From assembly GCF_018474015.1 (NCBI RefSeq), contig NZ_JAHCSG010000002.1, positions 124,001 through 188,000 of the forward strand: DNA of 64,000 bases. The letters are read 5' to 3'. This stretch comes from Williamsia sp. CHRR-6 (GTDB lineage Bacteria > Actinomycetota > Actinomycetes > Mycobacteriales > Mycobacteriaceae). Below are positions 20,276 through 28,943 of this stretch, piece by piece; within the stretch, counting starts at the first letter, position 1, and every line of letters starts with the position of its first letter. The notes under the pieces are model-generated. The model did not search any database, was not told the origin of the DNA, and saw only the letters and a list, made by a program, of their open reading frames with translations. A program made the position numbers and the translations under genes.

Positions 20276-20631
20276 GCAAGCCAGAGGTCGAGTTCCAGGA
20301 GGGCCCTGCGCCCACCGAGCTGGTGATCAAGGACGTCATCGTCGGTGACGGTCCTGAGGCGCTGGCGCACGGGATCGTCGACGTGCACTACGTGGGTGTC
20401 GAGTTCGAGACCGGCGAGCAGTTCGACTCGTCGTGGGACCGTGGACAATCCGCCAACTTCCCGTTGGACAACCTGATCGCAGGCTGGCAGCAGGGCATCC
20501 CCGGCATGAAGGTGGGCGGTCGCCGACAGCTGACCGTTCCGCCCGAGTTGGCCTACGGCCCCAAGGGTTCCGGGCATCGACTGTCTGGCAAGACCCTGGT
20601 GTTCGTCATCGACCTGCAGGGTGTCGGCTGA
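20272..20631 (+). CDS. FKBP-type peptidyl-prolyl cis-trans isomerase
   Basis: A single 119-residue FKBP domain with no signal peptide, so cytosolic. Conserved active-site stretches are VHYVGVEFETGEQFDSSWDRG, FPLDNLIAGWQQGIPGMKVGGRRQLTVPPELAYG and TLVFVIDLQGV. ATG 20272 overlaps the gltA stop (ATGA), so translation is coupled to citrate synthase. The same adjacency is known in corynebacteria (fkpA). A role in folding or tuning of GltA is an inference from this coupling. Confidence 0.93.
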
Positions 20632-20661
20632 GCCGACGGAGCTGCCTGATCTGACCGTGAG

Positions 20662-20708
20662 AACGACCCGGTCTGCGAGCCCTGGCGGCTCGGAGATCGG
20701 GTCGTTTT
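20662..20708 (+). terminator. Strong stem-loop terminator after gltA-FKBP
   Basis: Stem from AACGACCCGGTCTGCGAGCC (20662-20681) and its partner ending CGGGTCGTT (to 20706), with a 5-nt loop CTGGC. There is one G:G mismatch and one G:T pair, and TTTT ends the structure at 20708. It is almost the same hairpin as at 23559-23597. Confidence 0.85.
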
Positions 20709-21422
20709 CGTACTCGTGCCTGCGCGGCCCCCGTGCAGTGCGGCGTCAGCCGAACGCGCGTGGCGTCCAATTGCGCGGTTTCACAGGTCGATTGACCTGG
20801 CGCGGCTGGCGTGCTGGGTAAATCGCCCTTTACCGACATTGCGGTCTTTGTCCGGTGGTGGCCCCTGGTGGTGTGTACGGTTCGCTGCGGGGATTGGTTG
20901 GGGGTACGACTGAAAGTGGTTGGCGTGAATCGCGGTCTGCGGTCTGTGTGGTGGTGTGTGTGGGGTTGTCGGTGGGGGTGGGTGTAGCGGGCGCTGATCC
21001 GGTGCCGCCGTCTATAACTGCGTGACACGTTTCAAGGATCGGGCGGGCAACTGGAACAATCTACGTGGTTGTGCCGCAGGCCGCTTCGGCCAGCAGCACT
21101 ACAGAGTCGATCATCATGTCGAGGACCACGCTGTGGAGTTACTTTTGCAAGACTCTGTGCCGGTCCATCAGACCCGGCGAAACCAACCCTCCGGCACCCG
21201 CTATTTTTACGCTAAAAAGTTTCATATCGCCGATATCGACATCATCGGTTTCATGGCGGTCACTGATTGGGGTCCGCGCAATATGCTCCCGACAATACGC
21301 AGTTTGGTAGAGGCACTTCATATTGTTTTGATCCAACCCATGAAACGGTAACCGAATACTGCCCAGATACAATGCTGTCATACAACGTCAGAAGTGGTCG
21401 GTAGTCCGCCGACTCCCCTTAG
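20709..21422. other. Gene-poor gap of lower GC content
   Basis: I see no supportable gene here. The frame at 21022-21351 (plus) and that at 21139-21381 (minus) give compositions unlike proteins of this genome and have no recognisable motif. The interval is noticeably AT-richer than its surroundings (for example near 21200-21260), which suggests foreign or decayed DNA. A TATAAC at 21013-21018 could be a -10 element but lacks a matching -35. Confidence 0.5.
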
Positions 21423-21875
21423 TCATGTCACATCGACGCGGATCATGGCCTGTGGCGCACAGTAGTTGGTAGGCGGCTGGGCTCCGGGCGGCTGGACGAG
21501 CAGCCGGGGACCACTGGTGTATCCACGCTGTCGGCTCCATACTGTGCGCCGCTCGATCACCACCCCGGACATGGTGGGAACCACTGGAGAGAATTCTGGG
21601 AGATATCTATCTTGGAAAGCCAGGCCCGGAAATAAATCTGCGACTTGATTTTTCTGTAGCCCCGTAATTGCGACCGCCTCGAATCGATCGGTGACGGTGG
21701 ACGCGAGGTGAACACCACCAGCGATCGGCGTCATCGTTGCACCCGGAACCGTCGACAACATCTCCTCGGGAACATTGCGAGCGCTGCCCCACTGGCACAC
21801 CAGCTCGACGCAATCGCCAATGTCAGCGTCCATTCCGGGTGCTTCATTCTCGAGCGCCACCCATACTGTAATCAT
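21423..21875 (-). CDS. Hypothetical protein
   Basis: 150 residues from ATG 21875; not recognised. It has no signal peptide or membrane helix. The sequence alternates strands and turns (MITVWVALENEAPGM, then FEAVAITGLQKNQVADLFPG, ending QAMIRVDVT) and has three cysteines. It lies in the lower-GC accessory patch with no same-strand neighbour, between the gene-poor gap and the cold-shock-like gene. It could be a real orphan or part of a decayed insertion. Confidence 0.5.
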   Translation of the reverse strand: MITVWVALENEAPGMDADIGDCVELVCQWGSARNVPEEMLSTVPGATMTPIAGGVHLASTVTDRFEAVAITGLQKNQVADLFPGLAFQDRYLPEFSPVVPTMSGVVIERRTVWSRQRGYTSGPRLLVQPPGAQPPTNYCAPQAMIRVDVT

Positions 21876-22111
21876 GAAGGAAGCCTACCCGATGCTCATC
21901 AAACTTGAGCCAGGCCCTTGGCTGGCGAAATTTCCCTGGCTTGGGGCACGGCGTGCTCGCGAATAGCGTGCTGCCCGAGAGGTGAATTCACCCGATCGAT
22001 AGGGGTAGCTGCCCTCGTTAGGTCGTCATCGACGGGATCTTCACATGGACCTCCGGACCGAACGAGGGTTACGGTGTCTACAACCCCAGCCCGACACGAG
22101 AGGTGCGCTGA

Positions 22112-22357
22112 ATGTCTAGTCATGGTGTGGTCCGCAAGTGGAGGGTGACCAAGGGTTGGGGCGTCATCGACTCTTGTGATGCGCCCGGCGGATGCTGGCC
22201 CTTCTACACAGCAATTGAATTGGGAGAAGAGAACAGTCACTCCCGCATTGAAGGACTCGCGCCCCGTCAGGCCGTCCGCTTTGACTGGGAACCTGCAACT
22301 CAAGATGGGTATCTGTTCAGGGTCATTCGCGCCATCCCTGTCGATACGGCTCCGTGA
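22112..22357 (+). CDS. Cold-shock-domain-like small protein
   Basis: 81 residues. The pattern VVRKWRVTKGWGVIDSCDAPGGCWPFYTAIE followed by LAPRQAVRFDWEPATQDGYLFRVIRAIPV follows the five-strand cold-shock fold: lysine-glycine-tryptophan-glycine in strand 2 in place of the usual KGFGFI, and the final QDGY-F strand. It belongs to a divergent actinobacterial CSD group rather than CspA itself, because the aromatic RNP motifs are changed. GAGAGG lies upstream of ATG 22112. It overlaps the next gene by GTGA. Confidence 0.65.
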   Translation: MSSHGVVRKWRVTKGWGVIDSCDAPGGCWPFYTAIELGEENSHSRIEGLAPRQAVRFDWEPATQDGYLFRVIRAIPVDTAP

Positions 22358-22866
22358 AAGGCGTGACGGCTGCAGGAAATCGGCGAAGACCAGTTCGCGC
22401 AGTGAACTTCATATCGGTCCCCGCTGCTGTGGTGGTACTGGCATCAGCCGCCGCCTGTGGAGTAGTTGACGGTCCGAGCCAAACGGAGCTGGTTGAACAG
22501 GCTGCAGAGTATGGCGCCATGCCTGATCTGACCGCAGCCGATATCGCCAGTGCATCCAAAGGGGGAGGCCGCGACCCGAGCTACGTAGTGGTGGCTGAGA
22601 TCCACCGGGACAGGCTCAGTGGGTTTCTGAGTAGTTCGCGCGCGAATGATTCGGCGGCTCAACCTGTCTCGGTAGGCCTGTTGGACCCGCTCGCAGGGTT
22701 CATGCCAATGGACTGGCTCCGCGCACAGTTGCGGCGACACCTTCCTGGCTATCGTGCCGAGGACTTCCGGGGGATCAACAATCAAGCAGGGCACGCATAC
22801 CGGCACATCAATTTCGCCTGCGGTGCACAGAAGTGCGGTCTACTGGTGTACATCGAGATCTTGTGA
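22354..22866 (+). CDS. Secreted or lipid-anchored hypothetical protein (paralogue of downstream gene)
   Basis: 170 residues from GTG 22354. An N-terminal basic stretch, then a hydrophobic segment VPAAVVVLASAAACGVV, fits a signal peptide with a weak lipobox (cysteine in AAACG, but Ala at -3). The C-terminal half, RRHLPGYRAEDFRG...FACGAQKCGLLVYIEIL, matches RHLPAYVGRNFRS...YACDDLVCGVVVIVATT-like sequence of the gene at 22955-23538, including a paired-cysteine C-x(4)-CG motif. The two are tandem paralogues. Function unknown. Confidence 0.65.
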   Translation: MKGVTAAGNRRRPVRAVNFISVPAAVVVLASAAACGVVDGPSQTELVEQAAEYGAMPDLTAADIASASKGGGRDPSYVVVAEIHRDRLSGFLSSSRANDSAAQPVSVGLLDPLAGFMPMDWLRAQLRRHLPGYRAEDFRGINNQAGHAYRHINFACGAQKCGLLVYIEIL

Positions 22867-22920
22867 AGCTGAGTGACCAGCGACGCGAATCACTGTGAAC
22901 GGCGGGTTCAACACTTCCGT

Positions 22921-22954
22921 TTGCAGCCCGTGCACCGCAGATACACTCTTTCCC
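22921..22954 (+). promoter_or_regulatory. Candidate promoter for a leaderless transcript
   Basis: TTGCAG (22921-22926) and TACACT (22942-22947) resemble -35 and -10 elements with a 15-bp spacer (16 if TTTGCA is taken). The GTG at 22955 lies 7 bases after the -10, exactly where transcription would begin, as in leaderless actinobacterial genes. Confidence 0.4.
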
Positions 22955-23538
22955 GTGAGATCGACCGTTCCGGGTGTGCCGCCGATGCCGGCGCTGGATG
23001 TGGAACGCGAGATGGCGGCACATGCGGCCGATCCGATGCGCAGGCGGCAGCGTTGGGCGGCTCGGCGGCCCTGGCTGATCGTCGCGGGGGCACTGTCGGT
23101 GCTTGTGGTCGTATTCGGCGGGCTCGGTGCGTTCACAGCCGCGATGGGCCAACGCAGCAACAGATCGCAGACGATGGGCTGACGCGCGGCCAGTTCGCGT
23201 CGTTGCCTGCCGGGTCGCTGCGCTGGGCCACTGTGGTGGGAACGCGAGAACCGTTGTGGCGGATGGCCGCTGAACTGACACCTGAACAGCTCAGGAGCTT
23301 CCTCGCAGGCAGCGGCTTCGAGGTGCGGGTTCAGCAGGCAACGACTCGCCCACAGGACCGTGGCCCAACCGCCGACCCGCAGTCCCTCGACCCCCTTGTG
23401 CGCGAGCATCTGCCCGCGTACGTCGGTCGGAACTTCCGCTCGGTTCAGGACACGAAAATCGCACCGGACACCCGAACTGTGTCCTACGCCTGCGACGACC
23501 TGGTGTGCGGCGTTGTGGTCATCGTGGCCACCACATAG
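22955..23538 (+). pseudogene. Membrane-anchored hypothetical protein, frameshifted as read
   Basis: From GTG 22955 one frame encodes VRSTVPGVPPMPALDVEREMAAHA-type cytoplasmic sequence and a clear membrane helix (RRPWLIVAGALSVLVVVFGG), but stops at 23180-23182. The next frame continues with QQQIADDGLTRGQFASLPAG and runs to 23538, ending in the YACDDLVCG domain shared with the upstream paralogue. A single missing base between about 23145 and 23180 would join them. This may be a sequencing error, a true pseudogene or, less likely, programmed shifting. Confidence 0.55.
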
Positions 23539-23558
23539 CCGGATGCGGCGCAGTAGGC

Positions 23559-23597
23559 GACCCGGTCTCCGAGCCCCGACCGCTCGGAGACCGGGTC
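23559..23597. terminator. Perfect 16-bp stem-loop, second copy of the 20665 hairpin
   Basis: GACCCGGTCTCCGAGC (23559-23574), 7-nt loop, GCTCGGAGACCGGGTC (23582-23597). It lies between the converging membrane-protein remnant and universal stress protein genes. No T-run follows. The stem differs at very few positions from the terminator at 20665-20703. Confidence 0.8.
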
Positions 23598-23621
23598 TGC
23601 TCCCTGGTCGTGACTGAAGCG

Positions 23622-24575
23622 TCAGCCGTGCAGTTTCGCGAACACCGAGGCCATCGCTCGACGTGGTCCGTGAGCCGAGTCGACCTCGGGCGGCCGCACG
23701 ATCATCAGTGGGCAGCGCGCCATGCCGAGCAACTCGGCACTCGTCGACCCCAGCAGCATCCCGGTGAAACCGCCGCGTCCCCGGCTGCCGACCACCAGCA
23801 GGGATGCGCCGTGGCTGGCCGCAGCCAGTACATCCACGGCATGTCCCTCTTCGATCACCGTGGTGACCGACAGATCGGGGTAGTCCTGGCGGTAGCCGGC
23901 CATGCACTCGGCGAGCACCGCCTGCTCGGCCTGGCGGTGCCCGATCAGGTCGATGACCGGGAACATCGGATCGGTGTCGATCGACGGCACCTCCCAGGCG
24001 TGGATCGCGGTGAGGCCCACACCCCGGCGGTCGGCTTCGGCGAACGCCACATCGAGCGCTTGGATGCTGATGGGGGAGCTGTCGACACCCACCACCACCG
24101 GGCGGGCCGTGCCGGTGGCGGTGGCCTCGGTGTCGACGAAGGCCACCGGGCAGTGCGCGTGTGACGCCATGACGGTGGTCAGCGAACTGATGCGGGCCAG
24201 CCTGCCTGGATGCCGCGAACCCATGACCATCAGCTGGGCGTCGCGGGACTGTTCGATGAGGCCTGAACGCACCGGCCCGCGCACCATCCGCTTGGTCACC
24301 GTCGGTGTGCGGTCGGCCGATCCGCCGACCATCACCTCGCGGGCCACCGCAGCGCAGCGCTCGAGGCGATGTTCGGCTGCCTCACGCATCGATGCGAAGT
24401 ACTCGGGTGGGATCGGCCACCCCGACATGGCCGGTGTGCTCTCGTCCACCGCAGTCAGCACCCGCAGGTCGCAATGCCGACGCAGCGCTTCGTCGGCGGC
24501 CCAGCGGACCGCCGTGGTGGCGGCCTCGGATTCGTCGACGCACACGACGATCGGTTGGTTGACGTGGGTTGTCAT
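23622..24575 (-). CDS. Universal stress protein, two tandem Usp domains
   Basis: 317 residues with two Usp domains. The C-terminal one has the ATP-binding motif GSRGRGGFTGMLLGSTSAELLGMARCPLMIV; the N-terminal one has a weaker form, GSRHPGRLARISSLTTVMASHAHCPVAFV. Such tandem Usps are part of the hypoxia/dormancy response in mycobacteria. ATG 24575 overlaps the stop of the flavodoxin gene (ATGA), so this is the second gene of a two-gene operon. Confidence 0.9.
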   Translation of the reverse strand: MTTHVNQPIVVCVDESEAATTAVRWAADEALRRHCDLRVLTAVDESTPAMSGWPIPPEYFASMREAAEHRLERCAAVAREVMVGGSADRTPTVTKRMVRGPVRSGLIEQSRDAQLMVMGSRHPGRLARISSLTTVMASHAHCPVAFVDTEATATGTARPVVVGVDSSPISIQALDVAFAEADRRGVGLTAIHAWEVPSIDTDPMFPVIDLIGHRQAEQAVLAECMAGYRQDYPDLSVTTVIEEGHAVDVLAAASHGASLLVVGSRGRGGFTGMLLGSTSAELLGMARCPLMIVRPPEVDSAHGPRRAMASVFAKLHG

Positions 24576-25135
24576 GGCAGTAACTCCTCATCGGTGACAC
24601 CGGGGGCGACGGAGTGCCGACCGCTCGGTGTTGTTGCTGGAAACTCGTGCGCCAGCGTGGCCGCGATGTGTGTCGTCCAATCGGTCACGTCGCCGAGCTG
24701 ACGCAGGTCGACGTCGGAGACCCCCAGTGCGCGGACCACCGTGCGTTCGGACCACGACAGATCCGATGCATGGAGGCGACCACCGAACACGTGGTGGCTG
24801 CGGGCACCCAGGGAATCGGCAGGTGTGGCGACCTCGATGGCGCGCGGGTCGTCGATGGGACCACTGGAGAACAACCACAGCGGACGCAGTGCGAGTTCGG
24901 ATCGATGTTTGTCGACGAAGTGGTGTGCCGAGGACAGCCAGTGCCCGAAGTACACCGCGCTGCCGAGGACCACTGCGTCCACATCCAGCAGTGAGGTCAC
25001 CTCGTCGGCGTCGGCGAGTTCGACGTGCGCTCGGATCCCTGTCCGTGTCAGCGCGCTGTCCAGACATGAGGTCACCAGCTGGGCCAACTCGAACGTGGCA
25101 CCGTGCCGACTGGCCACCACCACCAACACCTTCAT
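24572..25135 (-). CDS. Flavodoxin-domain protein (protoporphyrinogen oxidase-like)
   Basis: 187 residues from ATG 25135. The FMN phosphate loop is ASRHGATFELAQ (8-19), and VVLGSAVYFGHWLSSAHHFVDKH near 55-77 is the second FMN-binding segment of the HemG-like Flavodoxin_5 family. It probably carries electrons or reduces quinones. It is the first gene of the operon with the Usp gene, and a DosR-like palindrome lies about 95 bp upstream. Confidence 0.8.
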   Translation of the reverse strand: MKVLVVVASRHGATFELAQLVTSCLDSALTRTGIRAHVELADADEVTSLLDVDAVVLGSAVYFGHWLSSAHHFVDKHRSELALRPLWLFSSGPIDDPRAIEVATPADSLGARSHHVFGGRLHASDLSWSERTVVRALGVSDVDLRQLGDVTDWTTHIAATLAHEFPATTPSGRHSVAPGVTDEELLP

Positions 25136-25229
25136 GGATCTCCCCGGGTCGTGCTCGGTGAACTCCGAACGACCTCCAGTACAGGCTGGTCACCGCGGGG
25201 AGCGCGCCTGTCGAACATCCCTGATCGTG

Positions 25230-25243
25230 AGGACCAAGGTCAC
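25230..25243. promoter_or_regulatory. Candidate DosR-type operator upstream of the flavodoxin-Usp operon
   Basis: AGGACCAAGGTCAC reads as (G/A)GGAC-NNNN-GTC(C/A)C, close to the outer arms of the mycobacterial DosR box GGGAC..GTCCC, while the centre differs. It lies 95 bp upstream of the ATG at 25135. Both downstream genes are of types often controlled by DosR. This is a motif match by eye only, and no DosR gene is in the window. Confidence 0.35.
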
Positions 25244-25269
25244 GAGCCATCCGCGGCCCAGGGCAGCGT

Positions 25270-26640
25270 TCAGCCGCCGAGGGTCAACACCAGCCGGGTC
25301 CCGCCCATCGGGCTGTCGGTGAGATGAGCTGTGCCACCGTGCAATCGGGCTTGTTGGGCGATGAGAGCCAGGCCCAGGCCGGAGCCGGACTCGCCGGAGG
25401 TGCCACGTTCGAAGCGCGCGAACACTCGCTCCCGATCGGCTGGGGCCACGCCCACGCCGTCGTCGTCCACCCAAATCTCCACCCCGTCGGTGGGCGACGG
25501 TCCGCGTGGGTGTGCGGCCACCACCACGCGGCGGGCCCGGCCGTGGCGCACGGCGTTGGTCACCGCGTTCTCCACCGCCATCCGCAGCCCGGCCTCGTTG
25601 ATCCGACCGGGAACCGATTGCGCGCCGGCCAGTCTCACGTCCACATCTCGATGGCGGGCGGCGCTGTCGGTGACCACCCGTTCGAGCAGATCCACCACAT
25701 CGGCGTGCGCGCGGTGCTGGCCACCGAGATCGCCCTGGGCCAGGTTCTCCAGCGACGACAGCGTCTCCAACACACGGGCATGCGCGCGGCGCAGGTCGGC
25801 GACGATCTCCCGGCGGGCCGCCTCGTCGGGGGCATAGGTGTCCAACACCTCGAGGTCGGTGCGCATCGCGGTCAGCGGGGTCCGTAGCTCGTGCGCCGAG
25901 ACCGATGCGAAGTCACGCGCGGTGGCCAGGGCCTCGCGGGTGCGCTCGCGTTCGGCATCGATACGCGCCAGCAGTGACGTCATCGCCCCGGCCAGGTCCT
26001 CGGCCTCGCGGGCGCCGCGAATCGACTGCAGGGCAATGCGTTCGGGATCGTCGGCGGGTGCATCGACGGCCAGGGCTTCGGTGTGGTGGGCTAGGCGCCG
26101 CAGTGGTCGGATGGCCACGCCGCTGGCCAGCCACGCCAACAGGGCGGTGGCGCCCACGGCGGCGAGTCCGATCAGCAGTAGCGCGTTGCGCTGGCCGTTG
26201 ATGCGGTCGGTGGTGGGCTTCAGCGGGACCGCGACCGAGGCTGCGGCCAGTCCGTTGAGGATCGACTTGTCCAGCACTGACACGGTTTTCACCCGGTAAC
26301 GCACGCCGTTGATGGACAGGTCACGACGGCCCGTCTCCTGCACCGGGATCTGGGTGGGGCTGGAGAAGACGGGCACACCGCCTACTCGTACCGTCGCCAA
26401 CACCCCGTCGGCCACGCTGTCGGCCACGGTGGTGGCGTTCGGGTTGGAGATACTGGGTTGTGCTGCGGCGGAGAGAGTGTCGACGCGGGCGTCGAGTTCC
26501 CGGTACGCGCTGGTGGCCACCTGGGTCCACACGATCGCGCCCACCGACGCGACGATCACCACGGTGACCGCCGCTGCGGCAAGGGTGACTCGGGTTCGCA
26601 GCGACGCCGAACCAGAGGGTCGGGTCGGGCGCCGATTCAC
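25270..26640 (-). CDS. prrB: Sensor histidine kinase PrrB
   Basis: 456 residues: helix 1 (about 18-38), an extracytoplasmic loop, helix 2 (about 152-172), a HAMP linker, a dimerisation domain with H250 in [14 protein letters not shown], and a HATPase domain with N-box [10 protein letters not shown] and G-boxes DDDGVGV and GSGLGLAL. The order and the partner identify it as PrrB. GTG 26640 overlaps the prrA stop (GTGA). In M. tuberculosis PrrAB is essential and responds to nitrogen and macrophage growth. Confidence 0.9.
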   Translation of the reverse strand: MNRRPTRPSGSASLRTRVTLAAAAVTVVIVASVGAIVWTQVATSAYRELDARVDTLSAAAQPSISNPNATTVADSVADGVLATVRVGGVPVFSSPTQIPVQETGRRDLSINGVRYRVKTVSVLDKSILNGLAAASVAVPLKPTTDRINGQRNALLLIGLAAVGATALLAWLASGVAIRPLRRLAHHTEALAVDAPADDPERIALQSIRGAREAEDLAGAMTSLLARIDAERERTREALATARDFASVSAHELRTPLTAMRTDLEVLDTYAPDEAARREIVADLRRAHARVLETLSSLENLAQGDLGGQHRAHADVVDLLERVVTDSAARHRDVDVRLAGAQSVPGRINEAGLRMAVENAVTNAVRHGRARRVVVAAHPRGPSPTDGVEIWVDDDGVGVAPADRERVFARFERGTSGESGSGLGLALIAQQARLHGGTAHLTDSPMGGTRLVLTLGG

Positions 26641-27383
26641 GACGACCGCCGCAACACGAACCCCACCCCACGCACGGTCTGGATGATGCGTGGCTGCCCG
26701 TGCGCCTCCAACTTGCGGCGCAGGTACCCGATGAACACGTCCACCACGTTGGTATCGGCCACGAAGTCATAGCCCCACACCTGGCTCAGCAGCTGCGTGC
26801 GGCTGAGCACCAGGCCGGGGTGTTCGGCCAGCGTCGCCAACAGTTCGAACTCGCGCCGGGTCAGGTCGACCGGATGTCCGTCGCTGAGCACCAGACGCGC
26901 CCCGAGGTCGATGCGGACGTGTTCGACGACCCGTTCGGCGCCGATCGCACCGGACTCGACCGGTGCGGGTGCGGCAGGGGAGCGTCGGCGCAACAGCGCA
27001 CGTAACCGGGCCACCAGCTCGCCCAGGTCGAACGGTTTGGTCAGATAGTCATCAGCGCCGGCCTCCAGCCCGGTGATCCGGTCGTCGACGCTGGCGCGCG
27101 CCGAGAGCACACACACCGGGATGTCGTCGCCGAGGGCCCGTAGCGCCGTCACCACACCCACGCCGTCGAGGCCGGGCATGTTGATGTCGAGAACCAGCAG
27201 CTCGGGCCGACGATCCCGCATCGCGCGCAACGCCTGCGCGCCGCCGGTTGCGGTGGCCACCTCGAATCCGGCCAACCGCAGGCCGCGCTGCAACGAGTGC
27301 AGGACGTCGGGGTCGTCGTCGACCACCAACACGCTGATCGCACCGCCATCGACCACGCCCGTGTTGCCGCCACCGTCGGTCAT
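26637..27383 (-). CDS. prrA: Response regulator PrrA
   Basis: 248 residues from ATG 27383 (ATG 27392 is possible). The receiver domain has the acidic pocket VDDDPD and phospho-acceptor D66 in [11 protein letters not shown], with K in YLTKPF. The OmpR-type winged helix ends [44 protein letters not shown], almost the same as I recall for mycobacterial PrrA (Rv0903c). It is first in the prrAB operon and divergent from the photolyase gene by only 51 bp. Confidence 0.93.
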   Translation of the reverse strand: MTDGGGNTGVVDGGAISVLVVDDDPDVLHSLQRGLRLAGFEVATATGGAQALRAMRDRRPELLVLDINMPGLDGVGVVTALRALGDDIPVCVLSARASVDDRITGLEAGADDYLTKPFDLGELVARLRALLRRRSPAAPAPVESGAIGAERVVEHVRIDLGARLVLSDGHPVDLTRREFELLATLAEHPGLVLSRTQLLSQVWGYDFVADTNVVDVFIGYLRRKLEAHGQPRIIQTVRGVGFVLRRSS

Positions 27384-27434
27384 GCCCCACATTGTGCCCG
27401 CGCCGCGTCGGCGGTGGCTGTGGGCCGTGGTTCC

Positions 27435-28859
27435 ATGGATGGGGTGATCACCTCGCCTGCTGCCGTGCTCTGGTTCCGCCGCGATCTGCGCCTGTCGGAT
27501 CTGCCGCCCCTGATGGAGGCGGCCCAGGCGAGCGATCGGGTGCTGGCCTGCTTCGTCCTCGACGATCATCTGCTGGCCACCTCGGGAGATCGTCGCGCGC
27601 AGTTCCTGTTCGACTCGCTGCGTGAGATCGATGCCAAGCTCGACGGGCGGTTGTTGGTGGTGCGCGGCCGGCCGGCCGAGCAGATCCCGCGGATCGCTGC
27701 GGCGGCCGGAGCCCGCTCGGTGCACATCACCGGCGACCACAGCCCCTACGGCATCGCCCGCGACGCCGAGGTGGCCACGGCGCTAGGCGATATCGAGTTG
27801 TGTTCAGTGGGAACATCATTCGCTGTCGCACCGGGGCGGGTGACCAAGGGTGACGGGGGTCCGTACAAGGTGTTCACCCCGTTCTTCCGGGCCTGGCGTG
27901 AACACGGGTGGCGCGCCCCCGCCGACACCGGGGTCGATTCCGCCGCCTGGATACACCCTGATGACGTTGTGGGCGTGGCTGATTCGGGGCTGCAGCGAGT
28001 CGACATCCCCGATCCCGGCACACCGCTGTCTATTCCGGCGGGCGAGGATGCGGCCATGGCGCGGTGGGCGCAGTTCCTCGAGGGCACCGACGGATATGCC
28101 CAACACAACGTGTCCGACTACGACGACGCCCGCAACCGTCCCGACTTGGACGCGAGCAGCCGGATGTCGGCGTACCTCAAGTTCGGCAACATTCACCCGC
28201 GCACCATGTTGGCCGACCTCACCAGGCTCGAAGAGCACTCACCGACCGCCGACGGGGCCACGGCATATCTGCGCGAGTTGGGTTTTCGCGACTTCTACGC
28301 CTCGGTGTTGGCCCAGTGGCCACACAGTGCTTGGCAGAACTTCAACCGCACCTTCGACGACATCGAGGTGGAGACCGGGGCGTTGGCGCGCAACCACTTC
28401 GACGCCTGGTGTGCGGGTCGCACGGGATATCCGATCGTCGACGCCGGGATGCGGCAGCTACGGGATTCGGGCTTCATGCACAACCGCGTGCGGATGATCG
28501 TGGCGTCGTTTCTCGTCAAGGACCTGCACTTGCCGTGGCAGTGGGGTGCGCGGTGGTTCCTCGATCAGTTGATCGACGGTGACCTGGCCAGCAACGCGCA
28601 CGGGTGGCAGTGGACCGCCGGGTGTGGCACCGACGCCGCGCCGTACTTCCGGGTGTTCAACCCCACCACGCAGGGCATCAAGTTCGATCCCGCCGGCGAC
28701 TATGTGCGGCGCTGGGTGCCCGAACTCGCCGGCGTCGCGGGCAAGGCCGTGCACGAGCTGAAGTCAGGTCGCCCAGACGACTACCCCGCGCCGATCGTCG
28801 ACCATGGTGTCGAACGCGCCGAAGCGCTGCGTCGATACCAGGTGTTGAGTAAGAAATAA
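27435..28859 (+). CDS. phr: Deoxyribodipyrimidine (CPD) photolyase
   Basis: 474 residues from ATG 27435. The N-terminal Rossmann-type antenna domain opens [16 protein letters not shown] (9-24). The C-terminal FAD domain carries [40 protein letters not shown] and the diagnostic [21 protein letters not shown], the catalytic-pocket signature of class I CPD photolyases. It repairs UV cyclobutane dimers using blue light. A second, atypical family member is at 57739-58974. Confidence 0.93.
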   Translation: MDGVITSPAAVLWFRRDLRLSDLPPLMEAAQASDRVLACFVLDDHLLATSGDRRAQFLFDSLREIDAKLDGRLLVVRGRPAEQIPRIAAAAGARSVHITGDHSPYGIARDAEVATALGDIELCSVGTSFAVAPGRVTKGDGGPYKVFTPFFRAWREHGWRAPADTGVDSAAWIHPDDVVGVADSGLQRVDIPDPGTPLSIPAGEDAAMARWAQFLEGTDGYAQHNVSDYDDARNRPDLDASSRMSAYLKFGNIHPRTMLADLTRLEEHSPTADGATAYLRELGFRDFYASVLAQWPHSAWQNFNRTFDDIEVETGALARNHFDAWCAGRTGYPIVDAGMRQLRDSGFMHNRVRMIVASFLVKDLHLPWQWGARWFLDQLIDGDLASNAHGWQWTAGCGTDAAPYFRVFNPTTQGIKFDPAGDYVRRWVPELAGVAGKAVHELKSGRPDDYPAPIVDHGVERAEALRRYQVLSKK

Positions 28860-28876
28860 CGGGTATGAACAGCAGA

Positions 28877-28892
28877 TTTAGGGTGACCGAAA
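28877..28892. promoter_or_regulatory. Candidate MntR/DtxR-type operator upstream of mntH
   Basis: TTTAGG-GTGA-CCGAAA is an imperfect dyad (5 of 6 pairs match, with one G/C-to-A change) with the T-rich/A-rich ends of manganese-dependent MntR and iron-dependent DtxR sites. It lies 34-67 bp before the possible mntH starts. The assignment is by pattern and by the identity of the downstream gene. Confidence 0.45.
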
Positions 28893-28943
28893 CTTTTTCT
28901 TCGTCGGTTTGAAACTGGTCGCGCCGTGTGCCACATTGGTGCG

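Noticed and set aside
21022-21351. Possible small gene in the low-GC gap
   Set aside because: Composition is not protein-like for this genome, there is no motif, and a competing frame on the other strand is equally open.
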